The position numbers were made by a program, and so were the translations under genes. The notes beneath the pieces were generated by a model. The model saw only the letters and a list, made by a program, of their open reading frames with translations. It was not told the origin of the DNA and ran no database searches. A DNA stretch of 55,821 nt from Bacteroidaceae bacterium (GTDB taxonomy: Bacteria; Bacteroidota; Bacteroidia; Bacteroidales; Bacteroidaceae). Below, piece by piece: positions 37,455 to 46,079 of this stretch; the stretch's first letter is position 1, and each line of letters starts with the position of its first letter. The stretch covers positions 1-55,821 of the forward strand of contig JAKSLL010000017.1 of assembly GCA_024401215.1 (NCBI GenBank), read 5' to 3'.

Positions 37455-38274
37455 ATACGTTCTTTATCCTTATCTCCCTGAGAGGGATGTCATTAGCATT
37501 TGTTTTTGTCTTCTGTATCTGCTCTACAATCTTCATGCCTTCAATCACCTCGCCAAACACGGTGTATTCGCCGTCGAGCCAAGGTGCGCCGCCATGAATC
37601 TTGTATGCTCTTTCTTGCTCCTTGTTGAAGGTGAGAGGCGGATTCTCCGACACTTCGTAGCGTGCCTCGTCCTGCAGTTTCTCAAGCACGTCGCTGAGCT
37701 TGTTTTTGTCGCGTGCAGCTCTTAAAGCATCAATCTGCTCTTTGTTCTCAATCTGCTTCTTTGCGAAGAGTGCTTCAGCATCGCGTTGTTCGCGAGCTGT
37801 TTCATAACTGCGCAGGTCTTCGGGTGTGCAGATTTTTCCCGTTACGATATAAAACTGGAATTTGTCGCTCATGCGTTGTGGATTCTCGTCATCTCCGTCA
37901 CGGGCAGCAGCAAGCACGCCTCGTTTGTTGAAATGCGTTGGGTAAACCACTTCGGCAGGTATGCGTTCGACTATGGTGTCGCCGTTTTCGTCCGTTTTGA
38001 CAGGATAGCCTTCGTGGCGTGTTTTAGGGTCGCCAGTTTGAATCATGAAATTGCGTATCACACGATGGAATGTCACATCGGTGTACATGCCGTCGTTCAC
38101 ATTCTTTATGAAATTGTCTCGATGTCCAGGAGTGTCGTTGTAAAGTTTCACGCGGATGTCGCCCAGAGTAGTCTCAAACACGACTTCTTTCTCGCCGTTG
38201 ACATTCTTGTTGTCAGTACATCCTATGCACATCAGGCAGAAAGTCCAAAGTATGATGGAGAGTGCTTTCTTCAT
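37441..38274 (-). CDS. Lipoprotein cyclophilin-type peptidyl-prolyl isomerase
   Basis: A 277-residue protein with lipobox LMCIGC (Cys at about residue 19), so it is a lipoprotein facing the periplasm. The cyclophilin domain starts at about residue 30: FETTLGDIRVKLYNDTPGHR, TFHRVIRNFMIQTGDP, and the end FGEVIEGMKIVEQIQKTKT. A charged helical insertion of about 70 residues (from about 145 to 215) splits the fold, common in the Bacteroidota lipoprotein versions. It helps fold exported proteins. A TATCTTTG -7 box (minus strand, 38311-38318) lies about 35 bases upstream. Confidence 0.92.
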   Translation of the reverse strand: MKKALSIILWTFCLMCIGCTDNKNVNGEKEVVFETTLGDIRVKLYNDTPGHRDNFIKNVNDGMYTDVTFHRVIRNFMIQTGDPKTRHEGYPVKTDENGDTIVERIPAEVVYPTHFNKRGVLAAARDGDDENPQRMSDKFQFYIVTGKICTPEDLRSYETAREQRDAEALFAKKQIENKEQIDALRAARDKNKLSDVLEKLQDEARYEVSENPPLTFNKEQERAYKIHGGAPWLDGEYTVFGEVIEGMKIVEQIQKTKTNANDIPLREIRIKNVYVVE

Positions 38275-38373
38275 TTTCTTTCTTGTTTGTAATGTTTGTC
38301 AATGATGATGCAAAGATAATGAAAAAGATTTGTTTTGCGGTAAGTAGTAGCTCTAAATCTTTCACGCTATACC

Positions 38374-38688
38374 ATTAAAATAAAAACAAAAAGTGAAATC
38401 CATCCCGGACTCCACTTCCATCTTTAGTTGTTACCTAAAACTAAAATCTAACCTAATTTACCAAATCTACTAAAACCTATTTACTATTATGTTGCTTATT
38501 TTATGCTTATATATCGTTTATGTTAAATCCTAATCTAATATCCTATTTTTATCCTAATGAAAAACAATCTTGATTACCTTTACGAAAACTAATACTTGTT
38601 GATTTTCCCTAATACAAATCTAAAACCTTTTCTAATACCTCTTATCTTTATGTCTTAATTCTTTGTGTCTGTGCCTTTATTTCTTTTG
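38374..38688 (-). ncRNA. Candidate small RNA of about 310 nt
   Basis: A good promoter on the minus strand predicts a start near 38688. A clear intrinsic terminator closes the unit: AAGTGGAGTCC and GGATTTCACTT pair over 11 bases (two G-U pairs) around GGGAT, followed by a T-rich run (38374-38417). No convincing open frame lies between. The transcript would be rich in A and G with many UUAG and UUAGG motifs. It is separate from the cyclophilin gene, which has its own -7 box. I do not recognise a known RNA family. Confidence 0.45.
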
Positions 38689-38694
38689 ACGATG

Positions 38695-38725
38695 CAAAGT
38701 TACGCTGTTTTTGATATTTTGTCAA
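38695..38725 (-). promoter_or_regulatory. Promoter of the candidate small RNA
   Basis: On the minus strand, TTG (38723-38725, in TTGACA) and TAACTTTG (38695-38702) are separated by 20 bases. Confidence 0.68.
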
Positions 38726-38781
38726 TAAGTATTTGCGAGAATTTTCAAAAAATGCGTATTTATTTGATGTGTGTCAATAAT

Positions 38782-38826
38782 TGTGTACGCACACAGCGTA
38801 AAAATGCATTATTGTGTGCGTACACA
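38782..38826. repeat. Perfect 14-bp inverted repeat with direct GCGTAAAAA tails
   Basis: TGTGTACGCACACA (38782-38795) and TGTGTGCGTACACA (38813-38826) are exact inverted copies, and each is followed by GCGTAAAAA. It looks like a regulator or replication-protein binding site. Confidence 0.65.
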
Positions 38827-38953
38827 GCGTAAAAACGGGCTAAAATGCACATTGTTCAAAATGTACTCGATATTGATAGGATAATAATGTTATTGTGGAG
38901 TCACAAACTCTTTTTTTTATAGGTGAATATGAGTGATAAGGGGGCGACGGCAA

Positions 38954-39010
38954 AACGGACAATGTCTCATTAGTTAAGAGCTGATGCTCTTTTCAAGACA
39001 ATCGTCCGTT
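38954..39010. repeat. Nested hairpin
   Basis: AACGGAC (38954-38960) pairs with GTCCGTT (39004-39010); within it GTCT pairs with AGAC and AAGAGC with GCTCTT around TGAT. No T run follows. Confidence 0.5.
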
Positions 39011-39112
39011 CGCTCATGAGCGGTAGCTGTGACTGCCGATTTATGGGAAGCATTTTGTGTGTGTTCAGACGTGTGTCGCTCTTATTATAATCATTCTCTT
39101 TGTGTGACTTTT

Positions 39113-39203
39113 GTAACATGCGTTGTGTAACGCATGCAACATACTGCATGTTACGCGTGTAACATACGGCATGTAACATGCGTAACATGCAAAGCGTGTA
39201 ACG
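39113..39203. repeat. Cluster of GTAACATGC / GCATGTTAC palindromic units
   Basis: About seven copies of GTAACAT(G/A)CG or its inverse are packed into 90 bases, many separated by about 10-15 bases. An 87-codon open frame on the minus strand crosses it, but its composition (Cys/Met/Arg repeats) reflects the repeats, so I do not call a gene. Confidence 0.5.
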
Positions 39204-39469
39204 TTTTCGCCAATCAGCAGCCGAATCAAACAAACTTTCTCAGTTTGCTTACTTTTGAACTAATTCATGAATAGTTGCTACAAATAAGTTTTAGCTATGA
39301 GTGTTGATGATAAAATAAAATTCTCAATCAGATCAAATATAGTTTGTACTTTTTGTTGAGAATGCCACCATTTTGTTATTTACCGACTGTTATTTTGTGA
39401 AATTGTACAAATATTGCTGTTCATACAAACTTTTTCGTTGTTTTGTTCTCTCTTAATTGTTTTTTTATT

Positions 39470-39477
39470 ACTTTTGT
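39470..39477 (+). promoter_or_regulatory. Candidate -7 box for the structured RNA
   Basis: TACTTTTG fits TAnnTTTG; the nearest TTTG upstream is 23 bases away, slightly long. It would start transcription near 39484. Confidence 0.45.
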
Positions 39478-39484
39478 TTTCGAT

Positions 39485-39929
39485 TTCCTTTGTTGTATCT
39501 TATTGTTAGGAATGCCACCCCAGTGAGACAGCCAAACAGTAAAGGTTCAATAGAAGTCCACGCCAAGCTGAAGCATACGATACTGATATGTCAAATGTTG
39601 AAGCGGGTCTTGGGTGGGAGATTATGACATTATGATAAGGCGTTCAATTGGCGCTTTGTTCTTGACGGATTGAAACTTCGCAACCTTCAAATACTAGTCG
39701 GAACATTGCAACGATGGATGTCCTCGGGATGTGTTTATATGCGCATCCCTTATGTACTTATGTGGTACAATTTCTGTTTCAAGGGATTATTGTACCATAA
39801 AAAGGCGGTTCATAAGGGACATTATATTCATATCAGGCGTGGACTTTCGCGTTGCTCCGTTCAACTAGTATGGGCAATGCGAAGGCCTCAATCCGTGGAA
39901 CGAGCAACATTGAAAGTTCCACGTTTTTT
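39485..39929 (+). ncRNA. Candidate structured RNA or attenuator leader before the Hsp70/dynamin operon
   Basis: Successive pairings are seen: AAGTCCACGCC (39554-39564) with GGCGTGGACTT (39836-39846), an exact 11-bp long-range match; GGGATG with CATCCC (39726-39749); CCCTTATG with CATAAGGG (39747-39818), enclosing TGGTACAAT with ATTGTACCA; TTCGCGTTGC with GCAATGCGAA (39846-39883); then a terminator hairpin. The strand GTGGACTTTCGCGTTGCTC can also pair with GAGCAACATTGAAAGTTCCAC, which would break the terminator stem. An open frame from 39670 to 39987 has no recognisable domain and is probably chance, though a decayed gene cannot be excluded. Confidence 0.45.
39894..39929 (+). terminator. Intrinsic terminator upstream of the dynamin-like gene
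   Basis: CGTGGAAC (39894-39901) and GTTCCACG (39916-39923) form a perfect 8-bp stem followed by six T. No protein gene precedes it on this strand within 3.7 kb, so it must end an RNA or act as an attenuator. Confidence 0.8.
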
Positions 39930-40013
39930 CTTATGTACATCTATAATAAATATAATAAATATTAATGAATTTCGTCTTTGGGACTAGGATGGAAAACACA
40001 ACGGAGAAAACCT

Positions 40014-42536
40014 ATGAATAACTATGACGAGGAGAAGAAAGAGTATTCTGATAAACTACAACGACAAATAAGTACTTTAGATAATATACTTGATATAGAG
40101 AGTTGCGGTTTGATAGATTCAACTCTTAGAGACAGATTGTCCGAACTTAAAGATAAGGCAAAATTCTTAAAGAACAAACTTGATAAGAACGAATTTGAGA
40201 TTGCAATAGTCGGATTGGAGAAGGCGGGCAAGAGTACATTCGCTAACGCTTTGATGGGAAATGATATTCTTCCATCAGACGAGGCTCGCTGTACATATAC
40301 TTCTACAAGAATTTGTTCTGGAGACGATACTGCAACTGTGAAATTCTTCACAACTAACGAGTTCAATTCAAGATTCAAACAGCAGTTGAAGTCTATGAAA
40401 ATTCCAAATGCAGATTCTTACAATTATGAATCGTTGTCTCTTTTTTCGTATGGTAGTTTGTTTGACAAGTTAGATCCAGAAACAAAGCAGTTACACCAAT
40501 CATCAACCAATGAAGATGTTAGGATGTGCCTTGAATACAAGGATAATTTGAAGCAGTTTATTGGCTCTGCAGATAAACCCTTTTCCGGAGACCAGTTGGC
40601 AAGTGAGGAGTTGAAGAAATTTATTGCAAAGCCTCAGTATGCATTGGCTGTCAAAGGTATTTCCATTTATTCATCTCGTTTGGAGAATATGCCCAATGCG
40701 GTCATTTTTGATGTGCCAGGTTTTGATTCTCCAACTCAGATCCATAAAGAGCAGACTGTAGAGCAGATGCGAAATGCTGATGCAATTATTTTGATTGCTT
40801 CTGCATACAAGCCAAGTTTCACAGCCCCAATCGTAGATTTGTTCCAGAAGAATACTGATTATGATGGTATTAAGTTCGGAGCAAAGATGTTTGTTTTTGC
40901 AAACAAGGCAGATATTGCCCAGAAACTCGAAGAGAATATGGGGCATATCAAAAACGATTTGCAAAGATTCAATATTATGTCTCCTGCCAATTTTGATAGA
41001 ATTGTGTATGGTTCTGCCCAGGCATTTCTCGAGAAAGAGGGAAAGTTAGATTCTGATATTGCAAAGGATGCTTTGGTAAAGAAAGGTATAACTGATGGTA
41101 TTGATGATATCAAAAAACTCCTTGCAAACTACAATGAGACTGAGCGTTTCGAGATTCTAAAACAGCGTATCAACAAGATTCAGAATGATATCGCAGAGGA
41201 GTTCAAGAAACTTTCTGAGCAGTATTCTGATGATTCTCCAGCCTCTAATATATTTAAGGAAGGTGGTGCTCTTTTCCTTGAATTGCAGGCTAGGAATGCC
41301 AAGATTATTGAGTCGTTGGAAGAGTATCGCGGACAGATTAATGTTGACTATACTGAATCTACACCTATTTCTCAGAAGATTAAGGAGGATGTTATTGAGT
41401 CTATCAGCAAGGATAATTTCAATGTTTCTGATGACGATTACAATAAGGCAAAGTTGAAAAATCCAACTGTAGGAACAAATCTTGCCCCTGAGATGATAGA
41501 CCGTTACATTCGTGAGGCTAAAAGACAAGAGGTGTATATGAAATTCACCAAAGGCATTGTCGATTTGGCGTCTCAGAATCACAAGGAATGTGACGAAGAG
41601 ATTGTTAAAAGATTTTTGGATGCACTCGAGATTTCTCAGTCCAATTCCAATTACAACAAGATAAAGGAAAATGTAACCAAGTTTATAAACGACTCTAAAG
41701 ACGCATACGATGGCGTTGGTTATTACAGAAGCCTTATTGAGAGATTCTCAATAGACTTGTTTGATATATTGCTTCTTTATCGCTTGGGTAGTGATGACAG
41801 ATGGAACAAGTATGAGAACGACAAGAGAAACTTCCAGTCTTTGGCAATGTTCGACAACAATAGAAAGCAGGATGAGTCAATCGCAAATCAGCCTTTATAC
41901 TTTAAGTTGTTGTTCCAGGCTGAACAGATGCTTGGCAATTATAATAACAAAAACAAGATAACAAGTTTGCTTGCAGACTTGGCTCCTATTGTCCCCGATT
42001 TTATACCCGGTGGTACAGTGACAAAAATGATTGGAAAGGCCGTTCTTAACCCCAATGCCTTGAAGTCTGTGGAGAACTTTATCTCAAATAATAAGAACAG
42101 AAAGGTTAGGTACTCTGATGTTGAGAGAACTTTCAAAACCTATACAGACAAGTTACCTGATGATGGAGGCTTGAATTATGAGTCATACACTCACTATTTC
42201 GCCGATTTGCCAAAGGCAGATGAGACTATTGTCAGGGAGCAGATCGAGACGGATTTCGAGATTCTTCATTCTGTGCTTGATTCTGTATTGATAAATGCAA
42301 TCAATATAGAGAAGGCTTTCCTTGCATTGGAAGTTGGTAATATAAACAATATAATAAAAGGTATTCAGGGCAGTCGTTATAGCGAGTTTGTTCGGCAAAA
42401 CGCCTCGTTGATAAAGTCGGCAGAGTTCTCAAATCTTGAAGCAGAACAGCAGATGCGCTTGACAAGAAAGAGCATTCTCAACGAAATAAAGACGATGCTG
42501 GATGAGATGAACGATGGAAACTATGACAATAATTGA
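40014..42536 (+). CDS. Dynamin-like large GTPase
   Basis: A protein of about 840 residues. I take the ATG at 40014 (MNNYDEEKKEY); the frame runs 12 codons further to 39978 with a less likely start. A coiled-coil leads into a GTPase domain: P-loop GLEKAGKSTFANAL (about residue 67), switch motif FDVPGFDSP (about 231) and ANKAD (about 297). GLEKAGKS and DVPGF are typical of bacterial dynamin-related proteins. The rest is helical, with a short hydrophobic stretch LADLAPIVPDFIPGGTVTKM (about residue 655) that could touch membrane. It starts the first operon of the island. Membrane remodelling or sensing during stress or infection is inferred from the family. Confidence 0.8.
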   Translation: MNNYDEEKKEYSDKLQRQISTLDNILDIESCGLIDSTLRDRLSELKDKAKFLKNKLDKNEFEIAIVGLEKAGKSTFANALMGNDILPSDEARCTYTSTRICSGDDTATVKFFTTNEFNSRFKQQLKSMKIPNADSYNYESLSLFSYGSLFDKLDPETKQLHQSSTNEDVRMCLEYKDNLKQFIGSADKPFSGDQLASEELKKFIAKPQYALAVKGISIYSSRLENMPNAVIFDVPGFDSPTQIHKEQTVEQMRNADAIILIASAYKPSFTAPIVDLFQKNTDYDGIKFGAKMFVFANKADIAQKLEENMGHIKNDLQRFNIMSPANFDRIVYGSAQAFLEKEGKLDSDIAKDALVKKGITDGIDDIKKLLANYNETERFEILKQRINKIQNDIAEEFKKLSEQYSDDSPASNIFKEGGALFLELQARNAKIIESLEEYRGQINVDYTESTPISQKIKEDVIESISKDNFNVSDDDYNKAKLKNPTVGTNLAPEMIDRYIREAKRQEVYMKFTKGIVDLASQNHKECDEEIVKRFLDALEISQSNSNYNKIKENVTKFINDSKDAYDGVGYYRSLIERFSIDLFDILLLYRLGSDDRWNKYENDKRNFQSLAMFDNNRKQDESIANQPLYFKLLFQAEQMLGNYNNKNKITSLLADLAPIVPDFIPGGTVTKMIGKAVLNPNALKSVENFISNNKNRKVRYSDVERTFKTYTDKLPDDGGLNYESYTHYFADLPKADETIVREQIETDFEILHSVLDSVLINAINIEKAFLALEVGNINNIIKGIQGSRYSEFVRQNASLIKSAEFSNLEAEQQMRLTRKSILNEIKTMLDEMNDGNYDNN

Positions 42537-42587
42537 TACTTTGTTTGGCGCTTTTAATGTACTAATAGTTAATAAATTGTAATATAG

Positions 42588-45092
42588 ATGGACAGAAACA
42601 TTATAAAGGAAAAATACATATCATTGAAAGGTTTAATCGAAGGTCTTATTAAAAGAAAAAGAATTTCATTTAATGATTATTTTGTATTAGAACGAAAAAA
42701 AAACGAATTTCGTATCTCTAAGGGAGGAGACAGCAATTCAGACAAATCATTTGCAGATGAATTGAGGGGGTTCGGGGGCAGTTACAAAAATGCAGGTACT
42801 TCTTACTGGGAGAATTGGGTGTATGATTTTTATGTAGAACCCAGCTGTATTTTCAGATTGTGTTTGCTTAATAGATTGTACCCTTCTGATTTTGAAGAAA
42901 ATAACGTTAAGTGGTATAGATTTTTTGTTGATGCAGTAGATCAAAACCTCATTCTCAATGACGGTAGTGTTAATGATGCCATAAATGGTGCTATGCATAA
43001 ATTGGACGATTTACTCATTAAACACGGATTAATTAATGAAGACGTAATCAGCGCAAATAGGATAAAAGTTTTACTTAATTGTGATCATGAAAGGATAGGT
43101 ATTCCTCCATACGAAGAGAAGATGGTTACTAATCCAAATCAGGGGCATTGGGATATTACCGAGCAAATTAAGGCTAATGGTAAAACATATTACCCTCGTG
43201 ATCCTAAACTGGATATTAGGGATGGCGTTGTAGTCGGTATAGACTTTGGTACTAAAAGTACTATTGTCTATTATCAAGACGAAAACGGCATTTCGTTGCC
43301 AATGCCTGTTGGTGATGATGGAAGTTTGAATCAGAGTAGTCAGAGATATGAGAACCCTACGGTAATGTGTTTCTCTTCCTGGAAAGATTTCAAGCAGGCT
43401 TATTATGCCTCTAAAGGACGTCCAGAGACTCATTGGAATGATTTGAATGTATCACATATTGCAAAGAAAAACTACAAGGAGGCGAATAGTGATCAGTTTA
43501 ATGCTTACTTGAACGATATAAAGCAATGGGCAGGTGGTCGAGAAAGAGAGATTACAATTCAGCCTTTGCATCAAGAGGAAGATGAAGTACTGAAACCATT
43601 TCTGGAAATTGAGGAAGAAGATCTTAATCCAATCGAGTATTATGCATATCTTATTGGGGTAAATATCAATAATATGATTCATGGAATCCATTTGAATTAT
43701 TATCTTTCTTTCCCAGTTTCGTATGAGAATAAAATTAAGAATAAAGTTAGAGAGAGTTTCGAGAAGGGGCTAAAAAAATCATTGCCAACAGCTATTCTCA
43801 ATGACAAACAATTGATGAATGATTTTTATGTTAATGGTGATATTTCGGAACCATTAGCATACGCTACTTGTGTGTTGCAGAAATACAATTTCAGCAATGA
43901 AGAAGAAGGTTCAATCAATTATGCAATTTTTGATTTTGGTGGTGGAACGACTGATTTTGATTTTGGTGTTTGGAGTGTTTCTGCAAAGAGAAAGTATAAC
44001 TTCGAAATTCAGACATTTGGAGGTACTGGTCTTGCCCAAATGGGAGGTGAGAATCTATTAGAGGATTTAGCATTCGAGATTTTCCGTAATAACAAGGAGG
44101 TGCTCATAAAAACAGAGAATAATAAGACATATAAGTATCAGTTTAGAAAGGGGCCAAACTCAAAATCATTTCTTGGTGATGATATTTATGTTTCTAATCA
44201 ATCACCAGAAGCCGATAAGAATATGCATATTATGATTGAGGCTTTGAGAGATTATTGGGAAAAGTCTGAAGAGATGTTAGAGAATAGCAATGACGAAGAA
44301 GATGTTGTGTCATTCAAAGATTTACAATTTGTTGATACAAACGGAAGTTTAAAAGAAGGACTTGATATTAAAATAAAAAAGAGTGAAATTAAACAATTTT
44401 TTATAGATAATATTAGGGATGCCATTCTCAATTTCTTTTCAGCTCTTGACAAGGTTAAAGACAAATACTCTGGTAGTGACGTGAAGATTTTCCTTGCAGG
44501 TAATTCTTGTAAGTCTCCTTATGTCTCTCAATTGTTTGATGAAATAATTGATACTCGCGATGATGGAAATGAATATGAAATATTCCCTCCATTGGGCACA
44601 GAAGAGTCAATTGCGATTATTAAGAAGAGGGGAGGTGATTTGGAAGATCTTCCTACAGGAAAGACTGGTGTTGCGTATGGTTTGATAGAATGTCGTAAAG
44701 GTGGAAAAATTGATATAGGTAGAGCTGCAATACCAGAGACTCCTGTCAATGAAAACTTTGCTTATTATTTGGGTTATGAAAAAATGGGTAAGTTTATCTT
44801 GATTCCTGAAGATGGCGGATTTGGCAAACTTGAGGTAGGTACTTGGTGCGAATTTATGGAGGTAGAATCAGAGGATGATGTGGTTGAAATATATTATACA
44901 GACAAGCCTGAAGCAACATCCAATGAATTGCCTATTAAGGGCATCCGTCAAAAAACATTGAAGTTTGAAAAGGCTACAGAGGATGGTTATGTTTATATTC
45001 GTGCAATAGACCCTCATACATTAGAGTATGTTGTTTCAGATGTAATGCCAGATGAAAACTATAAGGGTAAATTATATACTCAAAAGTTTTAG
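42588..45092 (+). CDS. Divergent Hsp70 with a large N-terminal extension
   Basis: An 834-residue protein. The Hsp70/actin ATPase core starts at about residue 213: phosphate-1 motif VVGIDFGTKSTIVYY, phosphate-2 motif IFDFGGGTTDFDFGVW (about 448) and adenosine motif FLAGNSCKSPYVSQLFDEI (about 634). Before it lies a charged domain of about 210 residues that I do not recognise; it contains aromatic-rich segments such as SYWENWVYDFYVEPS. A C-terminal beta-rich region of about 120 residues replaces the normal substrate domain, and no helical lid or EEVD-like end is present. It lies 51 bases after the dynamin gene and three bases before the next, so it is within one operon. Confidence 0.82.
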   Translation: MDRNIIKEKYISLKGLIEGLIKRKRISFNDYFVLERKKNEFRISKGGDSNSDKSFADELRGFGGSYKNAGTSYWENWVYDFYVEPSCIFRLCLLNRLYPSDFEENNVKWYRFFVDAVDQNLILNDGSVNDAINGAMHKLDDLLIKHGLINEDVISANRIKVLLNCDHERIGIPPYEEKMVTNPNQGHWDITEQIKANGKTYYPRDPKLDIRDGVVVGIDFGTKSTIVYYQDENGISLPMPVGDDGSLNQSSQRYENPTVMCFSSWKDFKQAYYASKGRPETHWNDLNVSHIAKKNYKEANSDQFNAYLNDIKQWAGGREREITIQPLHQEEDEVLKPFLEIEEEDLNPIEYYAYLIGVNINNMIHGIHLNYYLSFPVSYENKIKNKVRESFEKGLKKSLPTAILNDKQLMNDFYVNGDISEPLAYATCVLQKYNFSNEEEGSINYAIFDFGGGTTDFDFGVWSVSAKRKYNFEIQTFGGTGLAQMGGENLLEDLAFEIFRNNKEVLIKTENNKTYKYQFRKGPNSKSFLGDDIYVSNQSPEADKNMHIMIEALRDYWEKSEEMLENSNDEEDVVSFKDLQFVDTNGSLKEGLDIKIKKSEIKQFFIDNIRDAILNFFSALDKVKDKYSGSDVKIFLAGNSCKSPYVSQLFDEIIDTRDDGNEYEIFPPLGTEESIAIIKKRGGDLEDLPTGKTGVAYGLIECRKGGKIDIGRAAIPETPVNENFAYYLGYEKMGKFILIPEDGGFGKLEVGTWCEFMEVESEDDVVEIYYTDKPEATSNELPIKGIRQKTLKFEKATEDGYVYIRAIDPHTLEYVVSDVMPDENYKGKLYTQKF

Positions 45093-45095
45093 TTT

Positions 45096-46079
45096 ATGAA
45101 TGACTTAATAAATATAAATTTACTTAGACAAATTCTTGGGATTGACAATTTAGTAACAAAGGATGACTTGACAAAGGCATTAGCCAATGTCAAGTCCTCT
45201 TCTGAGTGTGTTGACGAAAAATCTTCATCTGTTGAGATGCTTCAGCAACAGATAAATGACTTAAAAGCAAATATTGCTGAAGAACAAAAGAAGAATGAAG
45301 GTTTACAATCACAAGTTAACCAAAAGGAAAAAGAATGCTCGGTACTCAATTCTCAACTTTCAGAAAAGAGTGTGGATTTGGATGAAGCTAACGCTAAAAT
45401 CAATGGTTTGGAAAGGAAAGTGTCAGAATTAGAAACACAATTAGAAAACAAATCTGAAGAACTTGTTCGTGTCAATTTTGATTTTCAGCAAAAGCAATCA
45501 GAATGTTCGGTACTCAATTCTCAACTTTCAGATAAGAGTAGGGGTTTGAACGAGGCAAATGCTAAAATAAACGGTTTGAAAGGAAAGGTATCCGAATTGG
45601 AAACACAATTGGAAAACAAATCAGAAGAACTTGTTTGTGTCAATTCTGATTTACAGCAAAAGATTGAAGAGTTAAAATCTTTCGATTTTCAAGCTTTGTA
45701 TAATCAAATCTCTGATGATGAAGTTAGATATGGAGTAAGCACATATTTCAGCAAGAATGACAATAAAGCAATGGTGTATGGAGCTCTTCAGCAAACACAT
45801 TGCGAAAACTTTTACAGATTTGTAAGGAACCAAATTAAGGAAGGGAAAAAAGCTGATTTGCCTGTTTTAATGGAATTGTTGAACAAGGTATTTGACTTTT
45901 TTGTTTCATATACAGGCTATGAATTAATTGAACCGGAAATTGGAATGGAGTCCAATTCTGAACATTCGATTATCCTTTCTCGAAAGATGATAGGAGGAGT
46001 TGTAGAAGAAGTTCTTCTTTTTGGTTACAAGGACAATAATGGTAAAGTCATTCAAACAGCACTTGTTAAGGTAACATAA
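45096..46079 (+). CDS. Coiled-coil protein with a GrpE-like C-terminal end
   Basis: A 327-residue protein. Residues 45-195 are a coiled coil containing two near-identical 56-residue blocks. Residues about 195-327 form a helical then beta region. Its end, with EHSIILSRKMIGGVVEEVL then LFGYKDNNG and QTALVKV, follows the pattern of the GrpE beta domain (His-Ala/Ile, GxVxxVLxxGY, A.V.V). GrpE releases ADP from Hsp70, and this gene starts three bases after an Hsp70 gene. I therefore call it a derived GrpE-like nucleotide exchange factor; the similarity is in pattern only and needs structure comparison. Confidence 0.6.
   Translation: MNDLININLLRQILGIDNLVTKDDLTKALANVKSSSECVDEKSSSVEMLQQQINDLKANIAEEQKKNEGLQSQVNQKEKECSVLNSQLSEKSVDLDEANAKINGLERKVSELETQLENKSEELVRVNFDFQQKQSECSVLNSQLSDKSRGLNEANAKINGLKGKVSELETQLENKSEELVCVNSDLQQKIEELKSFDFQALYNQISDDEVRYGVSTYFSKNDNKAMVYGALQQTHCENFYRFVRNQIKEGKKADLPVLMELLNKVFDFFVSYTGYELIEPEIGMESNSEHSIILSRKMIGGVVEEVLLFGYKDNNGKVIQTALVKVT
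45333..45668 (+). repeat. 168-bp direct duplication inside the coiled-coil gene
   Basis: Codons 80-135 (45333-45500) and 136-191 (45501-45668) encode nearly the same 56 residues (ECSVLNSQLS..., KVSELETQLENKSEELV). The DNA copies are also very similar, so the duplication is recent. Confidence 0.85.

Noticed and set aside
38970-39233. An 87-codon open frame on the minus strand rich in Cys, Met and Arg
   Set aside because: Its composition is set by the GTAACATGC repeats and it has no promoter or family signature.
39485-39929. Retron non-coding RNA or group II intron
   Set aside because: No reverse transcriptase gene is present in the window and the conserved intron domain V pattern is not seen.
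39670-39987. A 105-codon open frame just before the dynamin-like gene
   Set aside because: It spans the strong hairpins and the terminator, has no recognisable domain and overlaps the next gene's possible start; I treat it as chance within a structured RNA or a decayed gene.
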